From Bacteroides sp. (GTDB lineage Bacteria; Bacteroidota; Bacteroidia; Bacteroidales; Muribaculaceae): a DNA stretch of 64,000 nucleotides. The position numbers were made by a program, and so were the translations under genes. Location: NCBI GenBank assembly GCA_023663525.1, contig JAMPHF010000004.1, forward strand, positions 62,001 through 126,000. The letters run 5' to 3'. This document shows, one piece after another, positions 46,441 through 58,380 of this stretch. Under the pieces are notes generated by a model. It saw only the letters and a list, made by a program, of their open reading frames with translations. It was not told the origin of the DNA and made no database searches. The stretch's first letter is position 1; the number at the start of each line of letters is the position of its first letter.

Positions 46441-48387
46441 TCAGAGGACACACACTGCAACAATGAGACCAAGGACGACAGCACCCATCAGATACCACCA
46501 TATATACATCTGCACCTTGCCGCTCTGGAAGCCCTTGATGGCGACGGAAGCCTTGTTGGTCACGAAAGCGAGACCGTTCATTGTTCCGTCAATCACATGA
46601 CGGTCAAACCATGCGATCGGCTTGCAGATGCCGTCGAAGATGATACGGCGGGTGATGAACAGATAAATCTCATCCCAGTAGAAGCGGCGGTGAGCGGCGG
46701 TCCACAGCCAACGGCAGGAGTCAGCCATGCGTTTGGGCTTGTCGTTCTGCTTGAAGTATAGCCACATCGCGAAGAAGATTCCGCAGCAAGCGACGGCGAT
46801 TGAAATTCCGGCCACAGCCCAATTGATGTGGATGTGATATTCATGCCCGTCAAAAGTCACAAGCTGACCGAAAGGTATGAAGCCGGCGACGGTGGCCACA
46901 GCCGCAAGGAAAATCAGAGGCAGAGTCATCGCAATGCCCGGATCGTGGGGGAGATGACCGTGGTGTTCCTTCTCGTAGTCGGGATTGTTCCACCAGAACA
47001 CGAGGAAGTACATACGGAACATATAGAACGCGGTCATTCCGGCAACCATCATCATCCACACGCCCCAGAAGGTATTGTTGGCGAAGCAAGCCGACAGGAT
47101 CTCATCCTTTGAGAAGAATCCTGCAAACGGGGGTATACCCGCGATGGCAAGACAGCCGATAAGGAATGTGATATGAGTGATGGGCATATATTTCCGGAGA
47201 CCACCCATAGCGGTATAATTGTTGGAGTGGACTGCGTGGATGAGCGAACCTGCACCGAGGAACAGGAGAGCCTTGAACATCGCGTGGGTGAACAGATGGA
47301 ACATCGAAGCCATGTAGCCGAGACCCTCATGGATGGCGACATCATTCTTTGACGCAACTCCAAGCGAAACCATCATGAACGCAATCTGCGAGATTGTCGA
47401 GAAGGCGAGGATTCGCTTGATGTCGATCTGCGCACACGCAACCATCGCGGCATAGAACGCAGTGGCGGCACCGACTACGGTGACAAACATCAGAGCTGCA
47501 TCCTCAAGCATGTAGAGCGGGAAAAGCCGGGCAACGAGGTAGACACCTGCCACGACCATCGTTGCGGCATGGATGAGGGCCGACACAGGCGTCGGGCCTT
47601 CCATCGCATCGGGGAGCCAGATGTGGAGAGGAAGCATGGCTGACTTACCCATACCGCCGGTGAAGATCAACACGAGAGCCCACGTGAGCACCGAAGCTCC
47701 CATGAATGTCGCGCCACCGAAGCACGAAAGGACACCCTGAGGATTCTGAGTCATCGGCAGGAAGTCGAGCTGCTGGGTGTAGAACGACAGGATGAGGATA
47801 CCGATCAGGAAGCCGAGGTCAGCGAAGCGGGTGACGATGAACGCCTTCTTACATGCGGAGACCGCAGAAGGAAGTGTGTAGAAGAAACCGATGAGCAGGA
47901 ATGAGGATGCACCCACAAGCTCCCAGAAGATATACATCTGGAATATGTTGGTTGCAACGACGAGACCGAGCATCGAGAAACTGAACAGCGAAAGGAACGC
48001 GTAGTAACGCTGGAAACCCTTCTCGCCGTGCATGTAGCCGAGCGAGTAGACATGTACCATGAACGAAATCGTCGGGATGACGATAAGCATCATGGCTGAA
48101 ATCGGGTCAAGCAGGAAACCGAGCTTGATGGCAAGCATCGGGGTGAACTGAAGCCACGTCTGGTTGAAGACCACACACTGGAGGCGGGTCGTGCCGTCGA
48201 TAAACTCAGGACTTCCGGAAAAATAATAGACAAACGCCGTGTAATAGGACAAGACCAACACGGTTCCCATGCCGAGAGTACCGAGAGTACCGGCGAGTTT
48301 ATGGCTCATCTTGACACCCGCAAGTCCGAGAAACACGAACATGAACAGCGGGATGGCCAATATAAGAATAGGTATTGTAATATCCAT
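46441..48387 (-). CDS. nuoL: NADH-quinone oxidoreductase subunit L
   Basis: A 648-residue antiporter-like subunit, the distal proton channel of complex I with the long lateral helix. Motifs include MGKSAMLPLHIWLPDAMEGP, FSTISQIAFMMVSLG and FTHAMFKALLFLGAGS. A C-terminal helix returns to the membrane. It lies 9 nt after nuoK. Confidence 0.96.
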   Translation of the reverse strand: MDITIPILILAIPLFMFVFLGLAGVKMSHKLAGTLGTLGMGTVLVLSYYTAFVYYFSGSPEFIDGTTRLQCVVFNQTWLQFTPMLAIKLGFLLDPISAMMLIVIPTISFMVHVYSLGYMHGEKGFQRYYAFLSLFSFSMLGLVVATNIFQMYIFWELVGASSFLLIGFFYTLPSAVSACKKAFIVTRFADLGFLIGILILSFYTQQLDFLPMTQNPQGVLSCFGGATFMGASVLTWALVLIFTGGMGKSAMLPLHIWLPDAMEGPTPVSALIHAATMVVAGVYLVARLFPLYMLEDAALMFVTVVGAATAFYAAMVACAQIDIKRILAFSTISQIAFMMVSLGVASKNDVAIHEGLGYMASMFHLFTHAMFKALLFLGAGSLIHAVHSNNYTAMGGLRKYMPITHITFLIGCLAIAGIPPFAGFFSKDEILSACFANNTFWGVWMMMVAGMTAFYMFRMYFLVFWWNNPDYEKEHHGHLPHDPGIAMTLPLIFLAAVATVAGFIPFGQLVTFDGHEYHIHINWAVAGISIAVACCGIFFAMWLYFKQNDKPKRMADSCRWLWTAAHRRFYWDEIYLFITRRIIFDGICKPIAWFDRHVIDGTMNGLAFVTNKASVAIKGFQSGKVQMYIWWYLMGAVVLGLIVAVCVL

Positions 48388-48396
48388 AGGGCGTGA

Positions 48397-48708
48397 TTAA
48401 TTTTTCATTTTGGTTACGTCGCGGACATCAATATTCTTGCTTACCCTGAACAGATTGACGATGATGGCGATGGCAAGCGCAGTCTCAGCGGCAGCGATAG
48501 CGATGCCGAAGAGGGTGAACATCCATCCCTCCATCGATGAGGGGAAGAAATAGCGGTTGAAGACCACGAAATTAATATCGACAGCATTGAGCATCAGCTC
48601 AAGCGAGATGAGCATGGCAATCATGTTGCGGCGCGTGAGGAAGCCATAGACCCCACAGCAGAACATCACGAGCGACGGAATGAGATACCAGATCAAAGTA
48701 ATATCCAT
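48397..48708 (-). CDS. nuoK: NADH-quinone oxidoreductase subunit K
   Basis: A 103-residue, three-helix membrane subunit of complex I. It has the conserved buried glutamates in MLISLELMLNAVDIN and AAAETALAIAIIVN. Length and position after nuoJ are normal. Confidence 0.94.
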   Translation of the reverse strand: MDITLIWYLIPSLVMFCCGVYGFLTRRNMIAMLISLELMLNAVDINFVVFNRYFFPSSMEGWMFTLFGIAIAAAETALAIAIIVNLFRVSKNIDVRDVTKMKN

Positions 48709-48722
48709 GGCAGGAAATATGA

Positions 48723-49238
48723 TTAGCGTTTACGGGCGATGACGACACCACCGATTATACATGCGAGTAACAACACACTGACAGCCTCGAAAGGAAGAAG
48801 ATATTGCTCATAGCCTGTTCCGAGCATGGCCTCGCCGATGCGGTGCATCGTGGGGTTGGACATGGCCGGGAGCGAGGTGAAAAGGTCGGCGCAGCGCGAG
48901 CTCAAAGCCCATGCGCAGGCACCGGCTGTGGCTACCGCGCCCACAAGACCGAGGAGTTTCTTCCTTGAAGTTAACTGCTGACTGTTATCACCGGGACGTG
49001 TGGTGAGCAGAATCGCAAACACGAACAGGACCACTATACCTCCGGCATAGACAGCAATCTGCACCGTGCCGAGAAACTCATAGTCGAGCTTGAAGTAGAG
49101 GGCAGCGGTGGCAAAAAGCACGAAAAGCAGATATGTGGCCGCACGCAGAATCTTGCGCGTGGTGACAGTCAGTACCGAAAAGATGACAATCGCCAGGACG
49201 ATTATCCAGTAACAAATTGTACTTCCTACTGATTCCAT
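48723..49238 (-). CDS. nuoJ: NADH-quinone oxidoreductase subunit J
   Basis: A 171-residue, five-helix subunit of complex I. The third helix region AVYAGGIVVLFVFAILL carries the characteristic YAGGIVVLF motif. It follows nuoI by 27 nt. Confidence 0.93.
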   Translation of the reverse strand: MESVGSTICYWIIVLAIVIFSVLTVTTRKILRAATYLLFVLFATAALYFKLDYEFLGTVQIAVYAGGIVVLFVFAILLTTRPGDNSQQLTSRKKLLGLVGAVATAGACAWALSSRCADLFTSLPAMSNPTMHRIGEAMLGTGYEQYLLPFEAVSVLLLACIIGGVVIARKR

Positions 49239-49265
49239 ATACTGTGATAGTAATTAATTTAGCTG

Positions 49266-50021
49266 TTATTTAGCCTCGGGAGCCTTGCCTGCCTCACGCT
49301 GCGCCTTGAGGGCTGCGGCTTTTTCGAGAGCGGCACGGATCTTGGCCTCCTTGACGGGGTCGCCGGCTGCGGCGGCAAGAGCCTTGGCTGCGGCATCGTT
49401 GGCTGCGGACTCCGCAGGTTTGGCAGCGGCGGCGGGAGCTTCGGCCTTGGGAGCGGCACCGGCTGCGGCGGCCTTCTTAGCCTCGGCTGCGGCTTTGGCA
49501 GCGGCAATCTTGGCCTCTTTCTCAGCCTTCATGCGGGCAATCTCCTCGGGGGATGGCTGCGGCTCCTCCTTCTCGGGAAGATAGTTGAGCTGCTTGACAA
49601 GTTTGCCACGGGTGAAGACGGCCTGCTCGAAATCATTGCTGAACTCAAGAGCGTCGGTCGGACAGTTAGTGACACAGAGCTGACAGAACGTACAGCTTCC
49701 GAGGTCATAGATATACTTGTCGAGTTTCTTTTTCTTCTTACCGTCCCATGTATCGACGGTCTTGATTCCGAGCGAGATGGTCCCGTTAGGGCAGACACGC
49801 TCACATGTGCCGCATGCGATGCACTTGTGATTGCCCTGGTCGTCATACTTGAGGGTCAGGATGGCCCTGAAGCGGTCAGCCACCGGCAGATTGTCGCGGT
49901 TGTCGGGATACTCCTCGGTTATTTTGGGTGTGACAAATTCCTTACCGGTCACCTGCATACCCTTGATAAGGCTTGCGATTCCGGAGCCAAGATTTGAGAA
50001 ATACTCTTTTACACTTCCCAT
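49266..50021 (-). CDS. nuoI: NADH-quinone oxidoreductase subunit I with Ala-rich C-terminal extension
   Basis: A 251-residue iron-sulfur subunit of the connecting module of complex I. Two 4Fe-4S motifs are seen, CIACGTCERVCP (about 58-69) and CTFCQLCVTNCP (about 112-123). After about residue 155 an Ala/Lys/Glu-rich tail of about 95 residues follows; it looks helical or coiled-coil and is absent from standard NuoI. With no NuoE/F/G genes present, this tail is a candidate for contact with another electron donor, which is inference. It is the first nuo gene after the atp genes (60-nt gap after atpG). Confidence 0.94.
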   Translation of the reverse strand: MGSVKEYFSNLGSGIASLIKGMQVTGKEFVTPKITEEYPDNRDNLPVADRFRAILTLKYDDQGNHKCIACGTCERVCPNGTISLGIKTVDTWDGKKKKKLDKYIYDLGSCTFCQLCVTNCPTDALEFSNDFEQAVFTRGKLVKQLNYLPEKEEPQPSPEEIARMKAEKEAKIAAAKAAAEAKKAAAAGAAPKAEAPAAAAKPAESAANDAAAKALAAAAGDPVKEAKIRAALEKAAALKAQREAGKAPEAK

Positions 50022-50081
50022 GTCGGTTTAAATATATTCTGATGTGCTTGTTTAATTCGTGGATGTGACTTATGCGGGCGG

Positions 50082-50969
50082 TTAATTGTCCTTGACCTGA
50101 CCGCCGACAATGTCAAGAAGTTCGGTCGTGATGCTCTGCTGGCGCAGTTTGTTGTATTCGAGCTGAAGCTGTTCGAGAAGTTTCTTCGCGTTGTCGTTGG
50201 CACTCTGCATGGCCATGATTCGGGCGGCCTGCTCCGATGCACGGTTTTCGGTGAAAATCTCCTGCATGACGGCGAGGAGAAACATCGGGAGCACCGAGAC
50301 GAAGATGGTGGCGGCATCCGGCTCAAAAATATACGGGCGACACAGAGCCTTGATTCCGTCAGAGGAGAATGACTCCGGGCTGACGGGGAGGAAGGTGTCG
50401 CATTTGGGTCGCTGACGGCTCACTGACTGGAAATTCATGTACAGAAGCTCGACACGGTCGAAGTCCTGAGCAATGAAACGGTCTTCAAGACGACGGGTGA
50501 AAGCCTTGACGGCATTGCCGTCCGACTTGGAATCGACACCCTCGGGAGCCTCAACGCTCACGCCGGGGAGCGAGAGACGGCCGGCGGCCTTGAGCATCTT
50601 GCGTCCGACAGGCATCACCGTGATCCTCGCTGAATCACCATACTTGGCACGATAGCCACGGATAGTGGAGAGGAGCACCTTGAAGATGTTGATGTTATAG
50701 GCACCGCAAAGACCGTCGTCCGAGCCTAAGACCACGACGGCAATATTGTTGACCTCACGCTCGACGGTTAGAGGCGACGAGAACTCCGCATCGGCCGACA
50801 GAAGGTTGCCGATGATATTCTCAATCTGCTGGCGGAAGGGCAGGAGACGGCGGAGATCAGACTCGGCGCGGTGCATCTTGGCCGAGGAAATCATCTTCAT
50901 GGCACCAGTGATTTTCTCACTCGAAGCCACGGAGCCTATTCGTCCTTTAAGTTCGCGTAATGTAGCCAT
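50082..50969 (-). CDS. atpG: ATP synthase F1 subunit gamma
   Basis: A 295-residue rotor shaft of F1. N-terminal MATLRELKGRIGSVASSEKITGAMKMIS (shown as LKGRIGSVASSEKITGAMK) and C-terminal YNKLRQQSITTELLDIVGG are the family hallmarks that form the coiled-coil axle. It is the last atp gene, after atpA. Confidence 0.95.
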   Translation of the reverse strand: MATLRELKGRIGSVASSEKITGAMKMISSAKMHRAESDLRRLLPFRQQIENIIGNLLSADAEFSSPLTVEREVNNIAVVVLGSDDGLCGAYNINIFKVLLSTIRGYRAKYGDSARITVMPVGRKMLKAAGRLSLPGVSVEAPEGVDSKSDGNAVKAFTRRLEDRFIAQDFDRVELLYMNFQSVSRQRPKCDTFLPVSPESFSSDGIKALCRPYIFEPDAATIFVSVLPMFLLAVMQEIFTENRASEQAARIMAMQSANDNAKKLLEQLQLEYNKLRQQSITTELLDIVGGQVKDN

Positions 50970-51063
50970 AGTGGTATCTGACTGTCAGTGATATGATTAT
51001 ATTTTTGTTTTGTGATGACTTCATGCCTTGGAGACGCGGCATGAAGTCATCAGCGAAAAGTCT

Positions 51064-52635
51064 TTATTTGTATGATCCTGAAATCTCGGCGGCAGCCTCG
51101 GTGAGCTTGCGGGTGGTGTCGTCGTCAAGTTTACCGGCACGGATGGCCTCAAGTGCTTCAGGATACTTGGTGTTGACGAGCTGAAGGAAGTTCTTCTCAA
51201 ACTCGGCCACCTTGTCGAGAGGCACATTCTCAAGCAGACCCTTGGTTCCGCAGAAAATCACGGCAACCTCGTCCTCGACCTTCATCGGCGAGTACTGCTG
51301 CTGGATGAGGAGGCGTTCGTTCTTGCGGCCTTTGTCGATGGTGCGCGCGGTCACGGGGTCGATGTCACCACCGAATTTGGTGAACGACTCAAGCTCGCGG
51401 AACTGGGCCTGATCAATCTTGAGCGTACCTGCCACCTTCTTCATTGACTTGATCTGAGCGTTACCGCCGACACGCGACACGGAGATACCCACGTTGATGG
51501 CCGGACGGATGCCTCGGTTGAAAAGTGCAGTCTCAAGGAAGATCTGACCGTCGGTGATTGAGATAACGTTGGTCGGGATGTAGGCTGAAACGTCGCCGGC
51601 CTGAGTCTCGATGATAGGAAGCGCGGTGAGCGAGCCTCCGCCCTTCACTTTGTCCTTGAGCGATGCGGGGAGGTCATTCATCTGCTCGGCTACCTGCTGG
51701 TTGTCGATGATTTTGGCGGCACGTTCGAGCAGACGGCTGTGGAGATAGAAGATGTCACCCGGATAAGCCTCGCGACCTGAGGGACGCTTGAGGATGAGCG
51801 AAATCTCGCGGTAGGCCACGGCCTGCTTTGAGAGGTCATCGTAGACGATGAGGGCGTCGCGACCGGTGTCGCGGATATATTCGCCGATTGCCACACCGGC
51901 AAAAGGTGCATAGTAGCGCATCGAAGCCGAGTCGGCAGCAGTGGCGGCGACAACGACAGTGTAGTCGAGCGCACCGTGCTGGCGGAGAGTCTCGACGGTG
52001 GCTGCCACGGATGATGCTTTCTGACCGATGGCCACGTAGATACAGTAGACGGGCTTCCCGGCCTCGAAGCCGGCACGCTGGTTGATGATGGTGTCGATGG
52101 CGATGGCTGTCTTGCCGATCTGGCGGTCACCGATGATAAGCTCACGCTGACCACGGCCTATGGGTACCATAGAGTCGATGGCTTTCAGACCGGTCTGCAG
52201 AGGCTGCTTCACAGGCTGGCGGAAAATTACACCGGGAGCCTTGCGTTCGAGAGGCATGGGGAGCAGATCGCCCTGGATTGGGCCGCGACCGTCGATGGGC
52301 TCACCGAGGACGTTGATGACGCGTCCGAACAGACCGTCGCCCACGTGGATTGATGCAATCTCGCCGGTGCGTTTCACAGTCATGTTCTCGGTCACGGTAT
52401 TGATATTGTTGAGCAGGATGACACCTACATTACTCTCCTCAAGGTTGAGGGCCACACCTTTCACTCCGTTTTCAAATTCTACAAGCTCGTTGGCGCAGAC
52501 GTTGTCGAGACCATAGACGCGGGCCACTCCGTCGCCAACTTCAAGGACCACTCCGGTCTCCTCAAATGAGACCTTGGAGTTGATATTCTCGAGTTGCTGT
52601 TTTAATACCTGAGAAATCTCGCTTGGGTTAATCAT
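51064..52635 (-). CDS. atpA: ATP synthase F1 subunit alpha
   Basis: A 523-residue non-catalytic F1 subunit. The P-loop is [11 protein letters not shown], with the DELSD-equivalent region and the arginine-finger segment [17 protein letters not shown]. The length is ordinary. It starts 27 nt after atpH. Confidence 0.97.
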   Translation of the reverse strand: MINPSEISQVLKQQLENINSKVSFEETGVVLEVGDGVARVYGLDNVCANELVEFENGVKGVALNLEESNVGVILLNNINTVTENMTVKRTGEIASIHVGDGLFGRVINVLGEPIDGRGPIQGDLLPMPLERKAPGVIFRQPVKQPLQTGLKAIDSMVPIGRGQRELIIGDRQIGKTAIAIDTIINQRAGFEAGKPVYCIYVAIGQKASSVAATVETLRQHGALDYTVVVAATAADSASMRYYAPFAGVAIGEYIRDTGRDALIVYDDLSKQAVAYREISLILKRPSGREAYPGDIFYLHSRLLERAAKIIDNQQVAEQMNDLPASLKDKVKGGGSLTALPIIETQAGDVSAYIPTNVISITDGQIFLETALFNRGIRPAINVGISVSRVGGNAQIKSMKKVAGTLKIDQAQFRELESFTKFGGDIDPVTARTIDKGRKNERLLIQQQYSPMKVEDEVAVIFCGTKGLLENVPLDKVAEFEKNFLQLVNTKYPEALEAIRAGKLDDDTTRKLTEAAAEISGSYK

Positions 52636-52662
52636 TGGTAAATATATTGGGTGTGAAAATGG

Positions 52663-53208
52663 TTAGTTGCTTAAAAGTTTTATGCGCAATTGCTTCAGCT
52701 CATCGGCCACGGAAGCATCGAGCTTCTCGTTGTTGATCATGACCGTAAAGCCACCGATCAGGTCAGGGTCAACGCGATGGTGATACTCCATCGTGCCGCC
52801 GTCGAGGTGACGCTCGATGAGCGATTTCAGACGATCCTCCTCAGCTGCACCCATGGGAGCGGCCGAAGTGACCGTCACAAGGTAAATGCGGTGCTCGCTA
52901 CGGTAGATTTTCATATAGGCGAGAGCTATGTCGCGCGAAACGTCGAGGCGATTGTTTTCGGCCAGGAGTTTCAGGAAACGGGCATAGACATCATCCTTGT
53001 CCGAGGCGCCGGCAGCCGAAGTGAGAAGTTTCACCTTGTCAGGCGCGGGGATAAAGGGATTGGCCACGGCCTGCTGAAGCGACGGCTCGGCGGCAAACGA
53101 GCCTTCGAGTGTGTGCATCAGCTCGTAGATGCGTGCATCGTCACCCTTTTCGGAAGCGAACTCGAAAAGAGCCTTTGCGTAGCGGCTGGGGATGAGACCT
53201 TGGTTCAT
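52663..53208 (-). CDS. atpH: ATP synthase F1 subunit delta
   Basis: A 181-residue peripheral-stalk subunit (OSCP). N-terminal GLIPSRYAKALFEFASEKG and C-terminal VDPDLIGGFTVMINNEKLD are typical. It is separated from atpF by an unusually long 137-nt spacer holding a hairpin. Confidence 0.93.
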   Translation of the reverse strand: MNQGLIPSRYAKALFEFASEKGDDARIYELMHTLEGSFAAEPSLQQAVANPFIPAPDKVKLLTSAAGASDKDDVYARFLKLLAENNRLDVSRDIALAYMKIYRSEHRIYLVTVTSAAPMGAAEEDRLKSLIERHLDGGTMEYHHRVDPDLIGGFTVMINNEKLDASVADELKQLRIKLLSN

Positions 53209-53304
53209 TGCGTGGAGATGAGAGCCTTAGAGGATGAGTAATCTGAATAGAGTTAATTTAAATCTGAGGAGCAGGGCGGGAGGAAGGATTGCGGAGGCCG
53301 TCAT

Positions 53305-53335
53305 CTCCCCGGCGTGGAGCAGTCCTGCCGGGGAG
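53305..53335. other. Hairpin in atpF-atpH spacer
   Basis: Perfect 9-bp GC-rich stem CTCCCCGGC/GCCGGGGAG with a 13-nt loop in the longest spacer of the atp genes, without a T run. It may stabilise or delimit mRNA segments within the operon. Confidence 0.55.
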
Positions 53336-53345
53336 CGATGGCACA

Positions 53346-53843
53346 TCAATTCTGTTTCTCCATCTCATCGAGCAGGGAGCTGACGAGCTTCTCCTGGGCC
53401 TTCTCGTCCTTCATCTGGTTGCGGACAACCTTCTGGGCGATGTCGAGGGCGAAAGATGAGACCTCGTTGCGGAACTGCTGTTCGGCTTGCTTGCGTTCCT
53501 GTTCGATAGACACTTTGGCGGCATCCATCACCTTCTTGGCCTCTGACTGCGCGGCGGTGCGGGCTTCGTCGATGATCTGCGACTTCATCCTGTCGGCCTC
53601 GCGCAGCATGTCGGCCTGCTGGCGACGTGCGTCGGCTATGTATTTATCCGCCTCTTCGCGGGCATGGTCAAGCTGTTGTTTGGCATTTTGAGCATACTCC
53701 ACACCCTTGTCGATGAGGTCGGCCCGGTCAGATACCCCTTTCATGATCGCCGGCCAGCCCCACTTCCACAAAATGAAGAAGAGGATGGCAAACGACACGA
53801 ACATCCAGAATACCAAGCCGGTGTCAGGCGTGAAAAGTTCCAT
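53346..53843 (-). CDS. atpF: ATP synthase Fo subunit b
   Basis: A 165-residue peripheral-stalk protein. One N-terminal membrane helix (FWMFVSFAILFFILWKWGWP) is followed by a long charged coiled coil. It lies 24 nt after atpE. Confidence 0.93.
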   Translation of the reverse strand: MELFTPDTGLVFWMFVSFAILFFILWKWGWPAIMKGVSDRADLIDKGVEYAQNAKQQLDHAREEADKYIADARRQQADMLREADRMKSQIIDEARTAAQSEAKKVMDAAKVSIEQERKQAEQQFRNEVSSFALDIAQKVVRNQMKDEKAQEKLVSSLLDEMEKQN

Positions 53844-53867
53844 ACTTTCAAACGATTGAAGTTTGGA

Positions 53868-54116
53868 TTAGCCCACAAACATTGCGAGGATACAAACGAT
53901 GACAGCAAAGAGGGCCACACCTTCGATGAGGGCGGCGATTACGATCATGTTACTACGGATATCGCCGGTCGATTCGGGTTGACGGGCAATAGCTTCCATG
54001 GCAGAGCCACCGATTTTACCAATGCCGATACCGGCACCAATTGCTGCGATTGCTGCACCGATGCACACACCGATGCCGAGAGTTCCTTCGATAGCTGCTA
54101 AAATCATTGCTAACAT
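53868..54116 (-). CDS. atpE: ATP synthase Fo subunit c
   Basis: An 82-residue, two-helix proteolipid of the rotor ring. Glycine-rich first helix (AIAAIGAGIGIGKIGGSA), polar loop ARQPE and second helix with the ion-binding Glu in ALIEGVALF. The Gln and ES/ET residues of Na+-binding rings are absent, so a proton-driven ring is likely. Confidence 0.95.
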   Translation of the reverse strand: MLAMILAAIEGTLGIGVCIGAAIAAIGAGIGIGKIGGSAMEAIARQPESTGDIRSNMIVIAALIEGVALFAVIVCILAMFVG

Positions 54117-54162
54117 AATTGCGGGAGATTAAAGGGTTTGATTTTATTTTTGATATTTTAAT

Positions 54163-55317
54163 TTATGCGGGATTTGTTGAAGCCGGAACCTGCCCGGGAG
54201 CAGCCTCCGTCGCGGTTTCCTTCTTATGTTCCTCATGATGACCGTCCTCCTGACCGAGAGCGATAAAGAGAGTGGAGAGCATGGTGAACACGTAGGCCTG
54301 GATGAAGCTGACAAGCACATCAATCAGAAGCATGAACACCGAGAAGATGATGCTGACGACGGCTGTCGCACCGGTCACCGCCGGTCCCATCGCTGCGAAG
54401 ATGAAGATGAGGAGCGTGAGCACGATGACAATCATGTGACCACCCATCATGTTGGCGAACAGACGGACAGTCAACGCTGCCGGCTTGGTGAAGATACCGA
54501 ATATCTCGATGATGGGCATGATGGGCAGAGGCCACTTGAGCCACCAGGGGACATCGGGGTTGAAGATTTCCTTCCAATAGTGCCTTGTAGCGAAAATATT
54601 GGTGATGAGGAAAGTCAGAATCGCAAGCACGAGGGTGACGGCTATATTGCCGGTGAGATTCGCACCACCGGGGAAAATCACGATGAGTCCGAGCAGGTTC
54701 ATCACGAGGATGAAGAAGAACACTGTCAGAAGATAGGGGGCGAACTTGTTGGCCTTGGTCTTCAATGTCGGTTTGATGACACCGTCATAGATGAACAGGA
54801 TGACAAACTCAATCGCACCGGTCATCTTGCGCGGACCCTTCATGCCCTGGGTCCTGTGCCAGCGGGCCACGTCGAGGATTGCCCATATCACAAGAATGAC
54901 AGCAATGAAAATTCCACACACATTCTTGGTGATGGATATGTCGATGACGGGTTTGACCTCCTCGCCGTTGACAATCTCGACAACCTTACCTTTGTAGGGG
55001 CTGTCCTTGCCGGCAACCTTGAACTCGGCATTGCCGTCGCGCCACACAGCACCATGCTCGACACGTGATGACGAGAACACATGCAGTCCGTCAGACCCCC
55101 ACACGATGATGGGGAGGGGGATGGACTTATGGTGATTGAAGGGCACTTCCCAGCCATAGCGGTCGCCGAGATGCTCGAAAATGATACCTTGCGCGTCAAC
55201 GCCCTCGCTCTCATGAGCGGTGGAGTCAGCCGCCTGCTTCTCGGAAGCAGCCGCCTGCATCGGGACCACCAGAGCAATGATGGCAAGGAGCAACGCCGTG
55301 AATATGTTTCTTTTCAT
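54163..55317 (-). CDS. atpB: ATP synthase Fo subunit a
   Basis: A 384-residue stator channel subunit. It has a signal-like N-terminus and a periplasmic N-terminal domain of about 130 residues, as in other Bacteroidetes, then about six membrane helices. The essential Arg lies in KPAALTVRLFANMMGGH. The ATG at 55317 (MKRNIFTALLL) is chosen; an ATG three codons upstream is equally possible. Confidence 0.95.
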   Translation of the reverse strand: MKRNIFTALLLAIIALVVPMQAAASEKQAADSTAHESEGVDAQGIIFEHLGDRYGWEVPFNHHKSIPLPIIVWGSDGLHVFSSSRVEHGAVWRDGNAEFKVAGKDSPYKGKVVEIVNGEEVKPVIDISITKNVCGIFIAVILVIWAILDVARWHRTQGMKGPRKMTGAIEFVILFIYDGVIKPTLKTKANKFAPYLLTVFFFILVMNLLGLIVIFPGGANLTGNIAVTLVLAILTFLITNIFATRHYWKEIFNPDVPWWLKWPLPIMPIIEIFGIFTKPAALTVRLFANMMGGHMIVIVLTLLIFIFAAMGPAVTGATAVVSIIFSVFMLLIDVLVSFIQAYVFTMLSTLFIALGQEDGHHEEHKKETATEAAPGQVPASTNPA

Positions 55318-55329
55318 CGTCACCATGAG

Positions 55330-55566
55330 TTAATATATGCAGACTGAGACAATGTTTGAATCGACATCAACTATTCCGCCACCGACAGTGGCTTTATGTT
55401 CCTCACCGTCAGCCGACGTATAGCGAATGTCGCCTGGCGTGAGGGTTGAAATCAGAGAAGCGTGGCCGGGGAGAACGGTGAACGCGCCCATGGAACCCGG
55501 AAGGTGAACCACCTTCACCTCACCCTGGAAGACTATGTCTTCAGCCGATATGATTTTGAGTGTCAT
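55330..55566 (-). CDS. atpC: ATP synthase F1 subunit epsilon, short form
   Basis: A 78-residue subunit containing only the N-terminal beta-sandwich (LKIISAEDIVFQGEVKVVHLPG, shown as LKIISAEDIVFQGEV, then GAFTVLPGHASL). The C-terminal two-helix inhibitory domain present in E. coli is missing, as is common in Bacteroidetes. It lies between atpD and atpB. Confidence 0.92.
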   Translation of the reverse strand: MTLKIISAEDIVFQGEVKVVHLPGSMGAFTVLPGHASLISTLTPGDIRYTSADGEEHKATVGGGIVDVDSNIVSVCIY

Positions 55567-55633
55567 TGCTTTGTCTGCTGATGATTGTGAGAGACTTTAT
55601 TGGATTTTTATAGCGGGATGCGGCCGACTTTCG

Positions 55634-57196
<1,563 letters not shown>

Positions 57197-57214
57197 TTAT
57201 AGTTTTTGAGGATT

Positions 57215-58291
57215 TCAGAGATAGAGGCCGAAGGTCACAATCAGCACCATCAGCACGAGGTTAAAGAGGTTGATCGGAAGGAGATATTTCCATTCGAGGG
57301 TCAGGAGCTGGTCGATGCGCAGACGCGGGAACGTCCACTTGAACCATATAATGATGAACGAGAGCACAATGGCCTTGCCGATGAACCAGATGAACGACGG
57401 GATGTAGTCCATTATATGGTTGAAAGCATCAAACCCGGGGATGTGGAGCGGCATCCAGCCACCGAAGAACAGGAGGGCGGCGACACCCGACACAATGAAA
57501 AGGTTGAGATACTCGGCAAGATAGAAGAAACCGAAGTGGATACCGGAATATTCCGTATGGTAGCCGGCGGTAAGCTCACTCTCGGCTTCAGGAAGGTCAA
57601 ACGGGCCACGGTTGGTCTCGGCCGTACCGGCAATCATGAAAATCACGAAAGCGATGATTGCGGGGATATGACCGGAGAAGATGAACCACAGATTGTCCTG
57701 CGCCTCGACAATGCCGGTGACTGACATCGTGCCAGCCATGACGACCATGGTCACGACGCAGAGACCCATCGAAAGCTCGTAGCTGACCATCTGCGCACCC
57801 GAACGGAGCGCGCCGATGAGGGTAAACTTATTGTTTGACGACCAACCTGCCAGCAGGATACCGAGGACACCGATCGACGATACGGCAAGCAGGAAGAAAA
57901 TGCCGACATTGAAATCAATGATCTGCAGACCGTTGCCCCACGGAAGCACCGCAAACGCAAGCATTGAGGCAATGATGACGAGATAGGGGGCGAGGGCAAA
58001 CAGGAATTTGTCGATATGGTTCAGCGAGATGAGCTCCTTAATGAGAATCTTGAACATATCGGCGATACTCTGCATCAAGCCCCAAGGGCCTACACGGTTA
58101 GGGCCGAGGCGGCACTGGAAATAGGCACACACCTTACGCTCGAATAATATATAGAAAAGCGCAAGCACTGCATAGAGGAGCATAAGGCCAACGCCTATGA
58201 GCAGACACTCAAGGGTGACTGCCGCCCACTCCGGGATATAGTCTGTGAGGAAGGAGTGAAGCCATGCGGTTCCGACTGAAAGGTCTTGCAT
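57215..58291 (-). CDS. nuoH: NADH-quinone oxidoreductase subunit H
   Basis: A 358-residue, eight-helix subunit that helps form the quinone site. Motifs: [40 protein letters not shown] and the C-terminal [17 protein letters not shown]. It lies 89 nt after nuoCD and is followed by atpD, not nuoI. Confidence 0.96.
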   Translation of the reverse strand: MQDLSVGTAWLHSFLTDYIPEWAAVTLECLLIGVGLMLLYAVLALFYILFERKVCAYFQCRLGPNRVGPWGLMQSIADMFKILIKELISLNHIDKFLFALAPYLVIIASMLAFAVLPWGNGLQIIDFNVGIFFLLAVSSIGVLGILLAGWSSNNKFTLIGALRSGAQMVSYELSMGLCVVTMVVMAGTMSVTGIVEAQDNLWFIFSGHIPAIIAFVIFMIAGTAETNRGPFDLPEAESELTAGYHTEYSGIHFGFFYLAEYLNLFIVSGVAALLFFGGWMPLHIPGFDAFNHIMDYIPSFIWFIGKAIVLSFIIIWFKWTFPRLRIDQLLTLEWKYLLPINLFNLVLMVLIVTFGLYL

Positions 58292-58380
58292 AATGTCTGA
58301 TGAAATTACTTTTTATTCTCTCTGTATTAGTTCACACTTAAAGGGAAATTCCATTGCAGATTGACCGTCTGTTTTCCAAA

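Noticed and set aside
53868..54116. Sodium-driven c ring
   Set aside because: The Gln in helix 1 and the Ser/Thr after the ion-binding Glu, required for sodium binding, are absent.
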